DNA of 42,941 nucleotides from a virus. The stretch is from IMG/VR virus record IMGVR_UViG_3300023313_000013, positions 1 to 42,941 of that record. The stretch is one strand, 5' to 3'. The notes under the pieces were generated by a model. It ran no database searches, was not told where the DNA came from, and was given only the letters and a program-made list of their open reading frames with translations. Below, piece by piece: positions 6,989-14,942 of the stretch. The translations under genes and the position numbers were made by a program. Each line of letters opens with the position of its first letter. Position 1 is the stretch's first letter.

Positions 6989-7956
6989 TGTTATTTCGTA
7001 AACTACTAAGTTCTTCTAGTAACAGCGTTAGTGCGCTTCCAGTTTCTTATATTTTTGAAAGTACTAAAAATGCGGCGACTGCAGCAGCTATCGTTAGCAC
7101 TCTTACTTATGATTCAAGTACTTGGACGTATACTAGTTTTTTTACTTTTTTTACTCTTCGGTACGGCTCTGCTGTAACTAGTGATGGTTCACAAATGCTA
7201 AAGTACGGCGGCGCTAGTGCTTACACAGCAGTTAACTTATTTTCGTCTTTGACGTCAAGGCTACACTTTTTCGCTACCTTCACTGCTAGCGTAGGTCCTA
7301 CGCCGCTAGAAAAAGAAGAACTAGTTGGAGCGGCTAGTTCAAGAGCCTACAGTCTAATAATAGGCGATATCTCAGCATACAGTAGAGGACTTCATAAGTA
7401 TGCACACGTAACAGGAACGCTCTCTCGTAGCAGTGTGTTACCTGCTACGTTAGCCAACCAACCTACCACTTATGGCATATACGGTGCAATAGCCATAAGA
7501 GACATCTCGTTTTTACTTTACTATAGAACCGCAAAGGAACTGTTGTACACTTTAAGTATAGTTACTGAAACGGTGACAGCAGTTAGCTCGGCTATAGCTA
7601 CGTTACGTACAGATAGTAGAAGCTGTACTTCGTTTACTACGAAACAAAGTAGATTTATAGGTGGTTCTAGAGGCCTCTTAGGCTTAACCTACGCTGACAA
7701 TAAGCTGGTATCGTGGGCCACTAACGCTATTACTAATGGTGTAGCTCTAAGTACTGCGAGGTCTCAGTCTCATTGTTTAAGCGCTAGTGGCGTGTCTAGT
7801 AGAATCGCAGGCGGCTTTAGCGGAGTTTCGTTAAGCTCTGTAGAAGAATATAAATGGGCGTCAGACTCTACTCTTGCGTCAATAGCGTTAGTAAGCTCCG
7901 CACGCAGTGATGGCACAAAAGGTGACTGTAGCGCACAACAAGGAGGTTTATTTTAA
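6988..7956 (+). CDS. Putative tail appendage protein
   Basis: 322 residues from ATG at 6988, which overlaps the previous stop (TAATG). A longer frame back to 6952 lies entirely inside the fibre gene and is unlikely. The protein is very rich in Ser, Thr, Ala and Tyr. Toward the C-terminus there is a Kelch-like stretch (LSTARSQSHCLSASG...IAGGFSGVSLSSVEEYKW), suggesting a beta-propeller-like or repeat-built receptor-binding region. There is no strong ribosome site, so translation is probably coupled. The exact function is unknown. Confidence 0.55.
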   Translation: MLFRKLLSSSSNSVSALPVSYIFESTKNAATAAAIVSTLTYDSSTWTYTSFFTFFTLRYGSAVTSDGSQMLKYGGASAYTAVNLFSSLTSRLHFFATFTASVGPTPLEKEELVGAASSRAYSLIIGDISAYSRGLHKYAHVTGTLSRSSVLPATLANQPTTYGIYGAIAIRDISFLLYYRTAKELLYTLSIVTETVTAVSSAIATLRTDSRSCTSFTTKQSRFIGGSRGLLGLTYADNKLVSWATNAITNGVALSTARSQSHCLSASGVSSRIAGGFSGVSLSSVEEYKWASDSTLASIALVSSARSDGTKGDCSAQQGGLF

Positions 7957-8543
7957 TGTACTGGACAAACAGTAATTTTCAAACTAAAGCATTTATTGCA
8001 GGTAAATGTCACACTGCTGATGAAGCTTACCGCATTTTATGTCAGCAACTAGAAGACAGAGAACGCGCTTTGCGGGAAGCAGGCTTTGCAGCAAAAGAAG
8101 CTGAGCTAGCTATTGAAGAGCTAGAAGAAGATATTGCAAATGCAGAAGGCATCGCTAAGCGTAAACTTGAGCTTAAGCTAGAGCGCGTGTGCAGCGAAGA
8201 TAGCTCTGGTGTAGTTGAAGTTGCTAAAATAGAGCGTGACTTTATCAAATCGTTAATTACAGAACTTGAGCCTTTGCGTAAATACAAGCACTTACCTGAT
8301 GCTGAAGCTCATCAAGCGGCACAGCAAGAAGAGTGGCAATTAGAGTTATGTTTTAGAGCTGAAAACTACTTAGCAGCTAGCGGTACTATTCCTCACGACC
8401 ACTTAGCTGCTATGCGTATGCACCCTGAGTGGTCAACAAAAATTTCGCCAAGACTGCTAGAAATTACTGAAGCACTTAGCCAAAAAGGTTTAGTAGCTTT
8501 TGAAGCTCACAAATCACCATTGGCACTAGGAGTTACCTCATGA
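7956..8543 (+). CDS. Coiled-coil protein of the fibre region, unknown function
   Basis: 195 residues, starting MYWTNSNFQTKAFIAGKCHTADEAYRIL. A long charged helix follows (residues about 30-110, with EAELAIEELEEDIANAEG), then a shorter helical C-terminus. A strong AGGAGG lies before ATG. It sits between an appendage protein and another unknown and overlaps the next gene by 4 bp. It could be a fibre chaperone or a structural linker. No family was recognised. Confidence 0.6.
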   Translation: MYWTNSNFQTKAFIAGKCHTADEAYRILCQQLEDRERALREAGFAAKEAELAIEELEEDIANAEGIAKRKLELKLERVCSEDSSGVVEVAKIERDFIKSLITELEPLRKYKHLPDAEAHQAAQQEEWQLELCFRAENYLAASGTIPHDHLAAMRMHPEWSTKISPRLLEITEALSQKGLVAFEAHKSPLALGVTS

Positions 8544-9070
8544 TGTATTCTAAGCTCGTGTACCCTCAAGCGGTTACTGAGTATGGTCGGCCTAAGCTAC
8601 CTTACAGTGTGCTGTCTCCCCTTGGCACTGTGCTTAACTGGGACCCTTATAGTCCTGACCCTGCCTTGCGTGCAGAAATTTGGGAGGATACTCAAGGCAC
8701 GCTAACTTACGACCAAGCGATGGAACTGGTGCACGGCTTAGCAGGGCTTAAGCAAATGCAGAAGCAAAAGTATACTGAAGTATTTAACGCCGCTACAGCT
8801 AAGTCAGTGTTATGTAAACTAGTTCCTATGCCTATTGAGCTAGCTGCAGGCCAGCAGCTCTACGCAGGGCTAGTACATGCTGAGCTAAAAGCTGCAACCA
8901 GCATGGTAGTTAGAGACTTTGATAACTTAGACCACACTTTGCCTTTAGCTGACGTACGCGCTATGTTAGTTACTATGGGTGATGCTTGGCACGCACTCTG
9001 GCGTGCCAAGTGTGCTAAGCACGATAAAATAACACAAGCTACTACTGCCGCAGCAGTACTAGCGCTATAA
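8540..9070 (+). CDS. Hypothetical protein of the fibre region
   Basis: 176 residues. The start is ATGATG, overlapping the stop of the previous gene. The N-terminal part is rich in Pro and Tyr (YGRPKLPYSVLSPLGTVLNWDPYSPDP); the rest is helical. No transmembrane segment, signal peptide or known motif was seen. Tight coupling with the upstream coiled-coil protein suggests that the two act together. Confidence 0.6.
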   Translation: MMYSKLVYPQAVTEYGRPKLPYSVLSPLGTVLNWDPYSPDPALRAEIWEDTQGTLTYDQAMELVHGLAGLKQMQKQKYTEVFNAATAKSVLCKLVPMPIELAAGQQLYAGLVHAELKAATSMVVRDFDNLDHTLPLADVRAMLVTMGDAWHALWRAKCAKHDKITQATTAAAVLAL

Positions 9071-9082
9071 CAGGAGGCCATA

Positions 9083-9502
9083 ATGGCAATCACAGCAGCA
9101 ATCTGCAACTCATACAAACAAGAGCTACTTAGTGGGCTACACGCGCCGGCAGACGTGTATAAAATAGCTTTATTTACTAGCTTAGCAACATTAAATAAAA
9201 ATACCACTGCTTACTCTGCTACTAACGAAGCAACAGGTTTAGGCTATACTGCAGGCGGTAATGTACTGACAGGCTTTACTACTAGCTTGTCTGTTGACAC
9301 TGCGGTGCTTGACTTTACAACTGACCCTACTTGGCCTACATCAACATTGACAGCTCGTGGCGCGTTAATTTATAACTCTTCTAAAGGTAATGCAGCAGTT
9401 GGAGTGCTTGATTTTGGTTCAGACATTACGTCTACAGCGGATTTGTTCACTGTTCAAATGCCTGTAGCTGACGCAGCAAATGGCTTAATCCGTATCGCAT
9501 AA
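9083..9502 (+). CDS. Conserved phage virion-associated protein
   Basis: 139 residues, beta-rich, with VYKIALFTSLATLNKNTTAY, then TLTARGALIYNSSKGNAAVG, then VLDFGSDITSTADLFTVQMP. This pattern recurs in many phage genomes next to tail genes, but its function is not established. A similar architecture appears in the gene at 11515-11925 (RFYSG...), so the two may be related. AGGAGG precedes ATG. A hairpin follows the stop codon. Confidence 0.6.
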   Translation: MAITAAICNSYKQELLSGLHAPADVYKIALFTSLATLNKNTTAYSATNEATGLGYTAGGNVLTGFTTSLSVDTAVLDFTTDPTWPTSTLTARGALIYNSSKGNAAVGVLDFGSDITSTADLFTVQMPVADAANGLIRIA

Positions 9503-9508
9503 CTTATA

Positions 9509-9534
9509 AAGGCTACCTAGCAATAGGTAGCCTT
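9509..9534 (+). terminator. Hairpin with GCAA loop before the lysis genes
   Basis: AAGGCTACCTA-GCAA-TAGGTAGCCTT: a perfect 11-bp stem with a GNRA-type tetraloop. Only two Ts end the stem and no U-tract follows, so it may be a weak terminator or an RNA-processing/stability element. It lies between the preceding virion gene and the start of the lysis cassette. Confidence 0.55.
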
Positions 9535-9548
9535 ACAAAGGAGTTACT

Positions 9549-9776
9549 ATGAACACTAAACCGTTTTGGAAGTACGTAAAGAACAACCTGATTACTTTAG
9601 ACCAAGGGTTTAATACATTATTTGGTGGCGACCCTGACGAGACTATTAGTTCTCGATGTGGAAAGAGAGTAGAAACTTGTAAGTTATGCTTTTATTTATG
9701 CAAGTTGCTAAACAAGATTGACAACCGACACTGTAAAGAGTCGATTGAAAAAGATGAAGGCAGAGACGCCTTGTGA
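9549..9776 (+). CDS. Conserved small lysis-cassette protein
   Basis: 75 residues. The segment LDQGFNTLFGGDPDETISSR is a recurrent signature of small proteins found beside phage lysis genes; its function is unknown. The C-terminus has three Cys and one His (ETCKLCFYLCKLLNKIDNRHC) and ends in a charged EKDEGRDAL. No transmembrane segment is evident. AAGGAG precedes ATG. Its stop overlaps a GTG of the next frame. Confidence 0.7.
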   Translation: MNTKPFWKYVKNNLITLDQGFNTLFGGDPDETISSRCGKRVETCKLCFYLCKLLNKIDNRHCKESIEKDEGRDAL

Positions 9777-9790
9777 AGGGGAAGGCCATT

Positions 9791-10090
9791 GTGACTAACG
9801 ATGACTTGAAGGAACATATCATACGGTTAGAAGAACGACAAGCAAACTGTGATAGCGATATCCAACGCTTGTTTAAACGTATACTCGACCACATGGAAAA
9901 AGAAGAAGAAGCTTTTGCTAAGCTGTATAACAGGCTACATGCTATGGAAAAAGAGCTAACCGTATCGTTTAAAGAGCGAGACTCTTTAATACACGCGCTT
10001 AAGATGCAGCAAACAACATTAGTTGCTTATGCTACTTCTGCCTTCGTTGTTATGACTATTGTAGAGCAAGTACTGCTGAGGTTAATGTAA
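9791..10090 (+). CDS. Membrane protein with coiled coil, lysis-associated
   Basis: 99 residues from GTG at 9791, which has a strong GGGGAAGG five bases upstream. A longer reading from GTG 9773 overlaps the previous stop and lacks a well-spaced site. A long charged helix (LKEHIIRLEERQANCDSDIQ onward) is followed by one C-terminal membrane segment (TTLVAYATSAFVVMTIVEQV). It lies directly upstream of the endolysin and overlaps it by 1 bp. It could be a pinholin/antiholin-like or spanin-like protein; the sequence does not decide. Confidence 0.6.
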   Translation: MTNDDLKEHIIRLEERQANCDSDIQRLFKRILDHMEKEEEAFAKLYNRLHAMEKELTVSFKERDSLIHALKMQQTTLVAYATSAFVVMTIVEQVLLRLM

Positions 10091-10512
10091 TGTCTAACTT
10101 ATTAGAGCAGCTAGTTAGACACGAAGGCATACGCCTAAAGCCTTACAGATGTACCGCTGGCAAACTTACTATCGGTGTTGGACGTAACTTAGACGATGTT
10201 GGCATTAGTAAAGCTGAAGCAATGATGTTACTGGAAACAGACGTCACTACCGCTATGAGAGAGTGCATAAACGCGTGGCCTTGGTTTTCTTTCTTGACTG
10301 ACACTCGTCAAGACGTGTTAGTCAATATGGTGTTTAACATGGGTGTCACAAGAGTCAAAAAGTTTAAGCTAATGCTTAAAGCTTTAGAACACAATGAGTT
10401 CAAAGAAGCTGCAGTACAAATGCTAGATAGCGCTTGGGCTATTCAAGTTGGTGTTAGAGCCACTGAGCTAGCAGCACAAATGGAAAGTGGTAGCTATGTG
10501 GCCAGACATTAA
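10090..10512 (+). CDS. Endolysin, T4-type lysozyme (GH24)
   Basis: 140 residues. A muramidase that cleaves peptidoglycan between MurNAc and GlcNAc to release progeny. The catalytic region is HEGIRLKPYRCTAGKLTIGV: Glu12, Cys21 and Thr27 align with Glu11, Asp20 and Thr26 of T4 lysozyme. Asp is replaced by Cys, a natural variant of the family; T4 lysozyme with the same substitution is reported to stay active. There is no signal peptide, so export needs a holin. The start overlaps the upstream stop, and a 39-residue gene overlaps its 3' end. Confidence 0.92.
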   Translation: MSNLLEQLVRHEGIRLKPYRCTAGKLTIGVGRNLDDVGISKAEAMMLLETDVTTAMRECINAWPWFSFLTDTRQDVLVNMVFNMGVTRVKKFKLMLKALEHNEFKEAAVQMLDSAWAIQVGVRATELAAQMESGSYVARH

Positions 10513-10615
10513 GTTCCCGCCTATAAACTTATACAGCATGGCAAAGGTAAAAGAAAGTGACAACGGAAGAAGCGTTAAAGATATTGCTCGACAATTATAT
10601 GAAGAAAAAAGGTAA
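10496..10615 (+). CDS. 39-residue protein overlapping the lysozyme end
   Basis: This short ORF starts MWPDIKFPPINLYSM and ends IARQLYEEKR. Its first 17 bases overlap the lysozyme gene in another frame. The WPDIKFPPINLYS motif is distinctive and, as far as I recall, recurs in small proteins near phage lysis genes, which argues that it is real. A weak GGAAAGTGG lies upstream of ATG. The C-terminal half is charged and helical. Function unknown. Confidence 0.6.
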   Translation: MWPDIKFPPINLYSMAKVKESDNGRSVKDIARQLYEEKR

Positions 10616-10623
10616 GGTGTGAT

Positions 10624-10995
10624 ATGGGTTTTTTAGCTAATTTATTTGGTGGCGGCGATACTACTAACAAGCTTATTGATGGCGTAGTAAACGGTACGGA
10701 TGCATTGTTCTTTACAGATGAAGAGAAGAGCGTAGCTAATCAAAAAGTACTAGACTTTAAGCTTGAGTGGCTTAAGGCTACACAAGGCCAAAACATTGCG
10801 AGGCGTATTATTGCGATTGGAGTTACTTTAATGTGGATGGGCTTAGGCTTAGCTATCCTTATTACAAAAGGGCTAGGTCATAGTGCGTTTGCTACTTTTG
10901 CATTCGACTACATGACAGACGTAGTAACTACGCCATTTATGATTATTATAGGCTTTTACTTTGCTGCACATGTAGTAAAAGGACTTAAGAAATGA
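10624..10995 (+). CDS. Putative holin (Holin_3TMs-like)
   Basis: 123 residues. An amphipathic N-terminal part with LFFTDEEKSVANQKVLDFKL and the arginine pair NIARR precedes two hydrophobic segments (IIAIGVTLMWMGLGLAILIT and VVTTPFMIIIGFYFAAHVV). It ends with KGLKK. The layout matches the phage/GTA holin family with TEE and ARR motifs (PF11351-like). Such proteins form the membrane lesion that lets endolysin reach the wall. It sits after the endolysin and overlaps the next gene by 4 bp (ATGA). Confidence 0.7.
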   Translation: MGFLANLFGGGDTTNKLIDGVVNGTDALFFTDEEKSVANQKVLDFKLEWLKATQGQNIARRIIAIGVTLMWMGLGLAILITKGLGHSAFATFAFDYMTDVVTTPFMIIIGFYFAAHVVKGLKK

Positions 10996-11174
10996 ACGTT
11001 TTACAACTGCTAGCTAAGAATAAAGGTCATGCTTACGCTTATGTTATTTTAATTATCGCGGGCGCCACAGGGTATACTAACTTGCTACTTGAGCTAGGTG
11101 CGCTTAGAGCAGAAACTCACTATCAAGAACAAGCTATTCAAGCACTTACCGATAGCTGTGTTACAGGAGACTAG
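10992..11174 (+). CDS. Small membrane protein of the lysis cassette
   Basis: 60 residues with one membrane segment (AYVILIIAGATGYTNLLLEL) followed by a short polar tail ending in SCVTGD. Its ATG overlaps the stop of the holin-like gene. It could be a second holin, an antiholin or a reduced inner-membrane spanin. No outer-membrane spanin with a lipobox was found in the window. Confidence 0.6.
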   Translation: MNVLQLLAKNKGHAYAYVILIIAGATGYTNLLLELGALRAETHYQEQAIQALTDSCVTGD

Positions 11175-11176
11175 TT

Positions 11177-11518
11177 ATGTTCATGTTTATTGGTCACGTA
11201 TTTCGTAACTCTTCGTTTACAACTTCTGCGATACGCAAAGCCTGGGCTACAAGAAAAGCTATGAAGTCTTTTGCAGCGGCTAACAAAGAATGTGCTTGGT
11301 GTGGCAGAACTAAGCGTTTACATGTACACCATGTGTTACCTGTAAGTGTAGCGCCAGACCTCGCAGGTGTTAAGAGCAATATGCTTATGCTATGTGGTAA
11401 AGGCTGTCATATCAGAGTAGGTCATAACGGTAACTACCGCACAAGATACGCAGAGAACATTAAAACCTTGTGTATGTCAGCAAGAGTGGTAAAAACAGAC
11501 AAAGGAGCAGTTAAGTGA
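11177..11518 (+). CDS. HNH endonuclease
   Basis: 113 residues. Zinc-bound HNH fold: CAWC (Cys39, Cys42), LHVHHVLP (His51-His52), an Asn in KSNMLMLC, CGKGCH (Cys73, Cys77, His78) and a final His83. GGAG precedes ATG. Free-standing HNH genes are common beside lysis or terminase genes, where they act in packaging-related cleavage or as homing endonucleases. The basic N-terminus (RKAWATRKAMKSF) may bind DNA. It overlaps the next gene by 4 bp. Confidence 0.85.
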   Translation: MFMFIGHVFRNSSFTTSAIRKAWATRKAMKSFAAANKECAWCGRTKRLHVHHVLPVSVAPDLAGVKSNMLMLCGKGCHIRVGHNGNYRTRYAENIKTLCMSARVVKTDKGAVK

Positions 11519-11925
11519 TAGTAAACAACTCAACAGCAATGCGAAACGCACTACTAACCGTTGAAAGTGGTTTAATGGATAACGGAGAGCTACGCTTTTA
11601 TTCTGGTCCAATACCAGCTCCAGATGCTACTCCTACTGGCGTGTTGTTACAAACTATTAGCAACCCTACAGCTAACACATTAACTATAGCAAACGGAGTA
11701 GGCACTCTTAATGTAGGCGTGGCAAATCCTGCCGTGACCGCAGGCACTATTGGGTATTGTGCTAGCGTAATTGGCACAGGCGCAGGCACTGTGTTACGTT
11801 ACTTCGACGTAACCCTTACTGCAAGCACAGGTGCAATAAAAGTAGATACTCTAGCGATTGCAGTAGGCGACTTAGTTAACATAACTAGCGCAACACTAAC
11901 ACAGCCTGCTAGCGTGGTGGTATAA
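11515..11925 (+). CDS. Beta-rich virion protein
   Basis: 136 residues from GTG at 11515; AGGAG lies 8 nt upstream and the start overlaps the HNH stop (GTGA). The motif ELRFYSGPIPAPDATPTG followed by Thr/Ala/Val-rich strands (NTLTIANGVGTLNVGVANPA) is a recurrent phage structural pattern, and the layout resembles the gene at 9083-9502. Function unknown; probably a small virion or fibre-associated protein. Confidence 0.6.
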   Translation: MIVNNSTAMRNALLTVESGLMDNGELRFYSGPIPAPDATPTGVLLQTISNPTANTLTIANGVGTLNVGVANPAVTAGTIGYCASVIGTGAGTVLRYFDVTLTASTGAIKVDTLAIAVGDLVNITSATLTQPASVVV

Positions 11926-11926
11926 C

Positions 11927-12169
11927 ATGGCAAACTTAACTTTAGCAGTAGTAGAATCTGCAGTGTCACGAGCGCCTACGTTAGGTGATAGGCTTGTGAC
12001 ACTTGTCTCTTTGCGTAAGCGAGCAATACTAGAGAAGCAAACCGCGTTAAATGAGTGGAACGCAGGAGTGTTGACAGAGCTACAGTGTGAAGCAGCTCAA
12101 GATGCTAGTAATGCTGTGCTTGGACTTATTACGCATCACCGTATTGGTGTTGAGGCTTTGATACCGTAA
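11927..12169 (+). CDS. Hypothetical small helical protein
   Basis: 80 residues starting MANLTLAVVESAVSRAPTLG, mostly helical, with no cysteine-rich or membrane motif. It starts 1 bp after the preceding stop, and the next gene follows without a gap, so it is part of a coupled string of virion genes. No family recognised. Confidence 0.55.
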   Translation: MANLTLAVVESAVSRAPTLGDRLVTLVSLRKRAILEKQTALNEWNAGVLTELQCEAAQDASNAVLGLITHHRIGVEALIP

Positions 12170-13354
12170 ATGGAAAACTTTGTAGCTGACTGGACAACCC
12201 TTACAGAAAGTGACATTGCAGCGGTTCCAAACCCTGGAGGCACTGGCGGTGCAGCCCCTGCGTTTACTACTAACTTTGACTTTACTAGCGTACTAGAACC
12301 TGACGGTGTTACGGTAGGACTTAACAATCAAGTTACTCGCACTTCTTCAGGCTTAGACTTAGCAGGTAGCGCCGCCGGCGATGTTGGTTATGACAGGCTA
12401 TACCGCGTGTTCCCTGCTGCTACCTTTGGTAACGGTATAGGTAACTTTAACATTGAGTGGGAGTATGCTTACTGGGACGGTATGGCTCGAGGTACTGGCT
12501 ATGTTATACTAGGTTTAGCTAACTCTACTGCTGCGCGGTTTTACAACGGCGCAGGCAAAGGTATTACGCCTATCCCTACTGGGGGACCAGGTTGGGATAT
12601 TTTAGTTGATGACTCGGCAGGACTTTGGCTTGGCGAAGACGGCTCAGGTGCTACTGTAGTTGGAGGTGGCGGCGGAGCTATTACTGACTTAGTTGCAGCA
12701 GGCCTACCTGCTAGGACTGATGGCACATTCTATTTTTGTTCTTTAGCTTGGGACGACACGGCTAAGACGCTTACTTACTCAGAGTACACAGATGCGACAA
12801 GGGCTGTGTTAGTTGCATCTGCTGTAGTCACGCCGGCTACGCCTGCAACCTTTACAACACTCGTTTGCACAGTGAATGAAAATCAAATAAAGACCCGGTT
12901 CAGTGGTCGCGACCAGTCTTGCCAGTTTAGAAACTTAAACTTAAACCTTGTTAAAGGACCTGCGGCGACCTTGAATGCTGACTTAGGTGGAGTAAGTGTT
13001 GCAGCTACTGCGACTGTTGAAACACCTGTGGTGCGTTACTACACTCAAACTATACTAAATGATGACGGTACTCCTGCAGCTAACGGTATAAGAACTTATG
13101 CTATTGACGCGCAAGGCAATAAGCCAACAGACTATGGCTTACTCTTAACTTACGCGACCACTAGTACTCACCCTAGTAACCATCCAACGCACGCGGGACA
13201 ACCTGGCTTTGTGATTTACATCGCTAATGGGCCTCTAACAAAAATGGGAGACTTTCACTTACTCGTACTAGACCAAGCAGGAACGGTTGGCGCAGAGTCA
13301 GGCGTTAGTTCTACGCTACTAACTCCACAACTCACTGCAAGTGGTAACGGCTAA
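12170..13354 (+). CDS. Putative fibre/appendage protein with lectin-like features
   Basis: 394 residues, starting directly after the previous TAA without its own clear ribosome site. It is rich in Gly, Thr and Ala. The stretch from about residue 80 (FNIEWEYAYWDGMARGTGYV ... DGTFYFCSLAWDD ... SCQFRNLNLNLV) resembles concanavalin-like jelly-roll modules used for glycan binding. The C-terminal part (VVRYYTQTILNDDGTPAANG) looks Ig-like. It precedes the 22-residue-repeat protein. A receptor-binding role is inferred. Confidence 0.5.
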   Translation: MENFVADWTTLTESDIAAVPNPGGTGGAAPAFTTNFDFTSVLEPDGVTVGLNNQVTRTSSGLDLAGSAAGDVGYDRLYRVFPAATFGNGIGNFNIEWEYAYWDGMARGTGYVILGLANSTAARFYNGAGKGITPIPTGGPGWDILVDDSAGLWLGEDGSGATVVGGGGGAITDLVAAGLPARTDGTFYFCSLAWDDTAKTLTYSEYTDATRAVLVASAVVTPATPATFTTLVCTVNENQIKTRFSGRDQSCQFRNLNLNLVKGPAATLNADLGGVSVAATATVETPVVRYYTQTILNDDGTPAANGIRTYAIDAQGNKPTDYGLLLTYATTSTHPSNHPTHAGQPGFVIYIANGPLTKMGDFHLLVLDQAGTVGAESGVSSTLLTPQLTASGNG

Positions 13355-14673
13355 TGGCAATGTTCTTACATGATGGGTCAGTAAATGAAGTAGACTCACT
13401 AACGCTGCACGACTCCACTAAGGTAGGTAGCACAACAGCTATGCCTTTTGGAGTGTCTGCTTCTGCAATTATTGGTGCAGTAGTAGCTAGTGGTCAAGCT
13501 TTAGCGTTAGCTACTGGCTTGTCCATGACTACTAACATTGGTCAAGCTACGGCTAAAGAGACAGGTCACGTTGTTGCTACTGGCTTAGCCCTAGCTGCTA
13601 ATATTGGTCAAGTTATAGCTAAAGAGATAGGTCACGTTACTGTCGTTGGTTTAGCTGCTGCTATAAATGTAGGGCAAACAGTAGGTGGAGGCAAGGGTAG
13701 AGGCGCAAGTGTTAGCTCACCACTGGTTGCTACTATTGGTCAAGTTACAGCTAAAGAGACGGGGCACATTGTTGCCACTGGTTTGCCTTTAACAACTGCT
13801 ATTGGTCAAGCTACAGCTAAAGAGACAGGTCACATTGTTGTTGCTGGCTTGCCTTTAACAACTACTATTGGTCAAGCTACAGCTAAAGAGACAGGTCACA
13901 TTGTTGTCACTGGCTTAGTCCTGGCCGCTAACATTGGTCAAGCTACAGCTAAAGAGACAGGTCACATTGTTGTCACTGGCTTGCCTTTAACAACTACTAT
14001 TGGCCAAGCTGTAGCGATAGGCCTAGGAGGCTCATACGTTCACTTAGGTCCTGGGCTCTTAAGCGCCTCTTCTATAGGACAAGTAGTAGCAAAAGGTGCA
14101 GCTGCCGCGCTACCTAACGGTAACCTTAGTATAGCTACTATAGGACAGCCTCTCGCCCGTGAAACAGGCACGGCTAAGCTTGTAGGCATACAAAGTGCTG
14201 CACAAATTGGTACTGCTACCGCTAAAGAAACAGGTACTGCTAGACCTAGTAGTGCCCTTGCAGTAAGCACCATAGGCACAGGTTACAGTGTAGGTAGAGG
14301 CCGCGCTAAGCCTTTAGGCTCTATTAGCGCAGCTTATGTTGGTCAGCCTCTAGCGCGTGAAACAGGCACAGCTAAGCCTATCACGACTGGCCTGGTTAGT
14401 CACCTTACTAATCCTATCGGTAGAGGAGCCGCAACTGTTGCACCAAACGGGCTAGCTATACAGTCTGCAGCTACAACAGCTACAGCCACTGGACGAGGCC
14501 GAAGTAGAGTGGCAGGCTTAGTCGGACACACCTTTATACCTACTGCTGTGAAGTATAGCCCGACTGCAGCAAGCGTAACTTTAATAACACCTATGCGACA
14601 AACTAAATATACTGCTAGAGCTAAAACAATAGCATACGTCAGTAAACAGCGAGGCACTACATGGACACTTTAG
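13354..14673 (+). CDS. Repeat-built virion protein (22-residue IGQxTAKETGH repeat)
   Basis: 439 residues. After about 60 residues a 22-residue unit, typically LPLTTTIGQATAKETGHIVV plus two residues, repeats in register about eight times. It continues in degenerate form (IGQPLARETGTAK) to near residue 390. The alternation of hydrophobic strands and Gly/Lys turns suggests a beta-solenoid or extended fibre. The underlying 66-bp DNA repeats are nearly identical, implying recent expansion. It overlaps the next gene by 13 bp. Confidence 0.65.
   Translation: MAMFLHDGSVNEVDSLTLHDSTKVGSTTAMPFGVSASAIIGAVVASGQALALATGLSMTTNIGQATAKETGHVVATGLALAANIGQVIAKEIGHVTVVGLAAAINVGQTVGGGKGRGASVSSPLVATIGQVTAKETGHIVATGLPLTTAIGQATAKETGHIVVAGLPLTTTIGQATAKETGHIVVTGLVLAANIGQATAKETGHIVVTGLPLTTTIGQAVAIGLGGSYVHLGPGLLSASSIGQVVAKGAAAALPNGNLSIATIGQPLARETGTAKLVGIQSAAQIGTATAKETGTARPSSALAVSTIGTGYSVGRGRAKPLGSISAAYVGQPLARETGTAKPITTGLVSHLTNPIGRGAATVAPNGLAIQSAATTATATGRGRSRVAGLVGHTFIPTAVKYSPTAASVTLITPMRQTKYTARAKTIAYVSKQRGTTWTL
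13537..14064 (+). repeat. 66-bp in-frame tandem repeats (eight units)
   Basis: Units beginning ATTGGTCAAG (or close variants) start at 13537, 13603, 13669, 13735, 13801, 13867, 13933 and 13999, an exact 66-bp register coding for 22 residues. The four units from 13735 are the most alike. The copy at 13669 is the most diverged (GTAGGGCAAACAGTAGGTGG). Confidence 0.9.
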
Positions 14674-14942
14674 AAAAACGAGCTTTAGATAGCTTCACTT
14701 ACACATTAGATTTACAACGAGTAGGTAACTTAAATAATGGTGACGCTTTGTCATCAGTAACTTCAGTAACTAGTGAGCCTGCTGGCTTAACGTTTACTAA
14801 CATTGTACACGACTCAGCAGCTAAAATTTCATTTAGAGCAGGCGGAGGGTCACCTGGTATCAACTACGCGATTACATGCTTAGCTGACACTGTTGATGGC
14901 GACACTGTGCATGAAGTAGTTTACTTGGAGGTCTTACAATGA
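14661..14942 (+). CDS. Small conserved virion protein
   Basis: 93 residues: MDTLEKRALDSFTYTLDLQR, then GDALSSVTSVTSEPAGLTFT, then FRAGGGSPGINYAITCLADT and a C-terminal strand. This Ig-like pattern (two Ser/Thr strands, GG..G..Y.ITC) is a recurring phage structural type near tail genes; its role is not established. It overlaps the repeat protein and its TGA overlaps the next ATG, so translation is coupled. Confidence 0.6.
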   Translation: MDTLEKRALDSFTYTLDLQRVGNLNNGDALSSVTSVTSEPAGLTFTNIVHDSAAKISFRAGGGSPGINYAITCLADTVDGDTVHEVVYLEVLQ

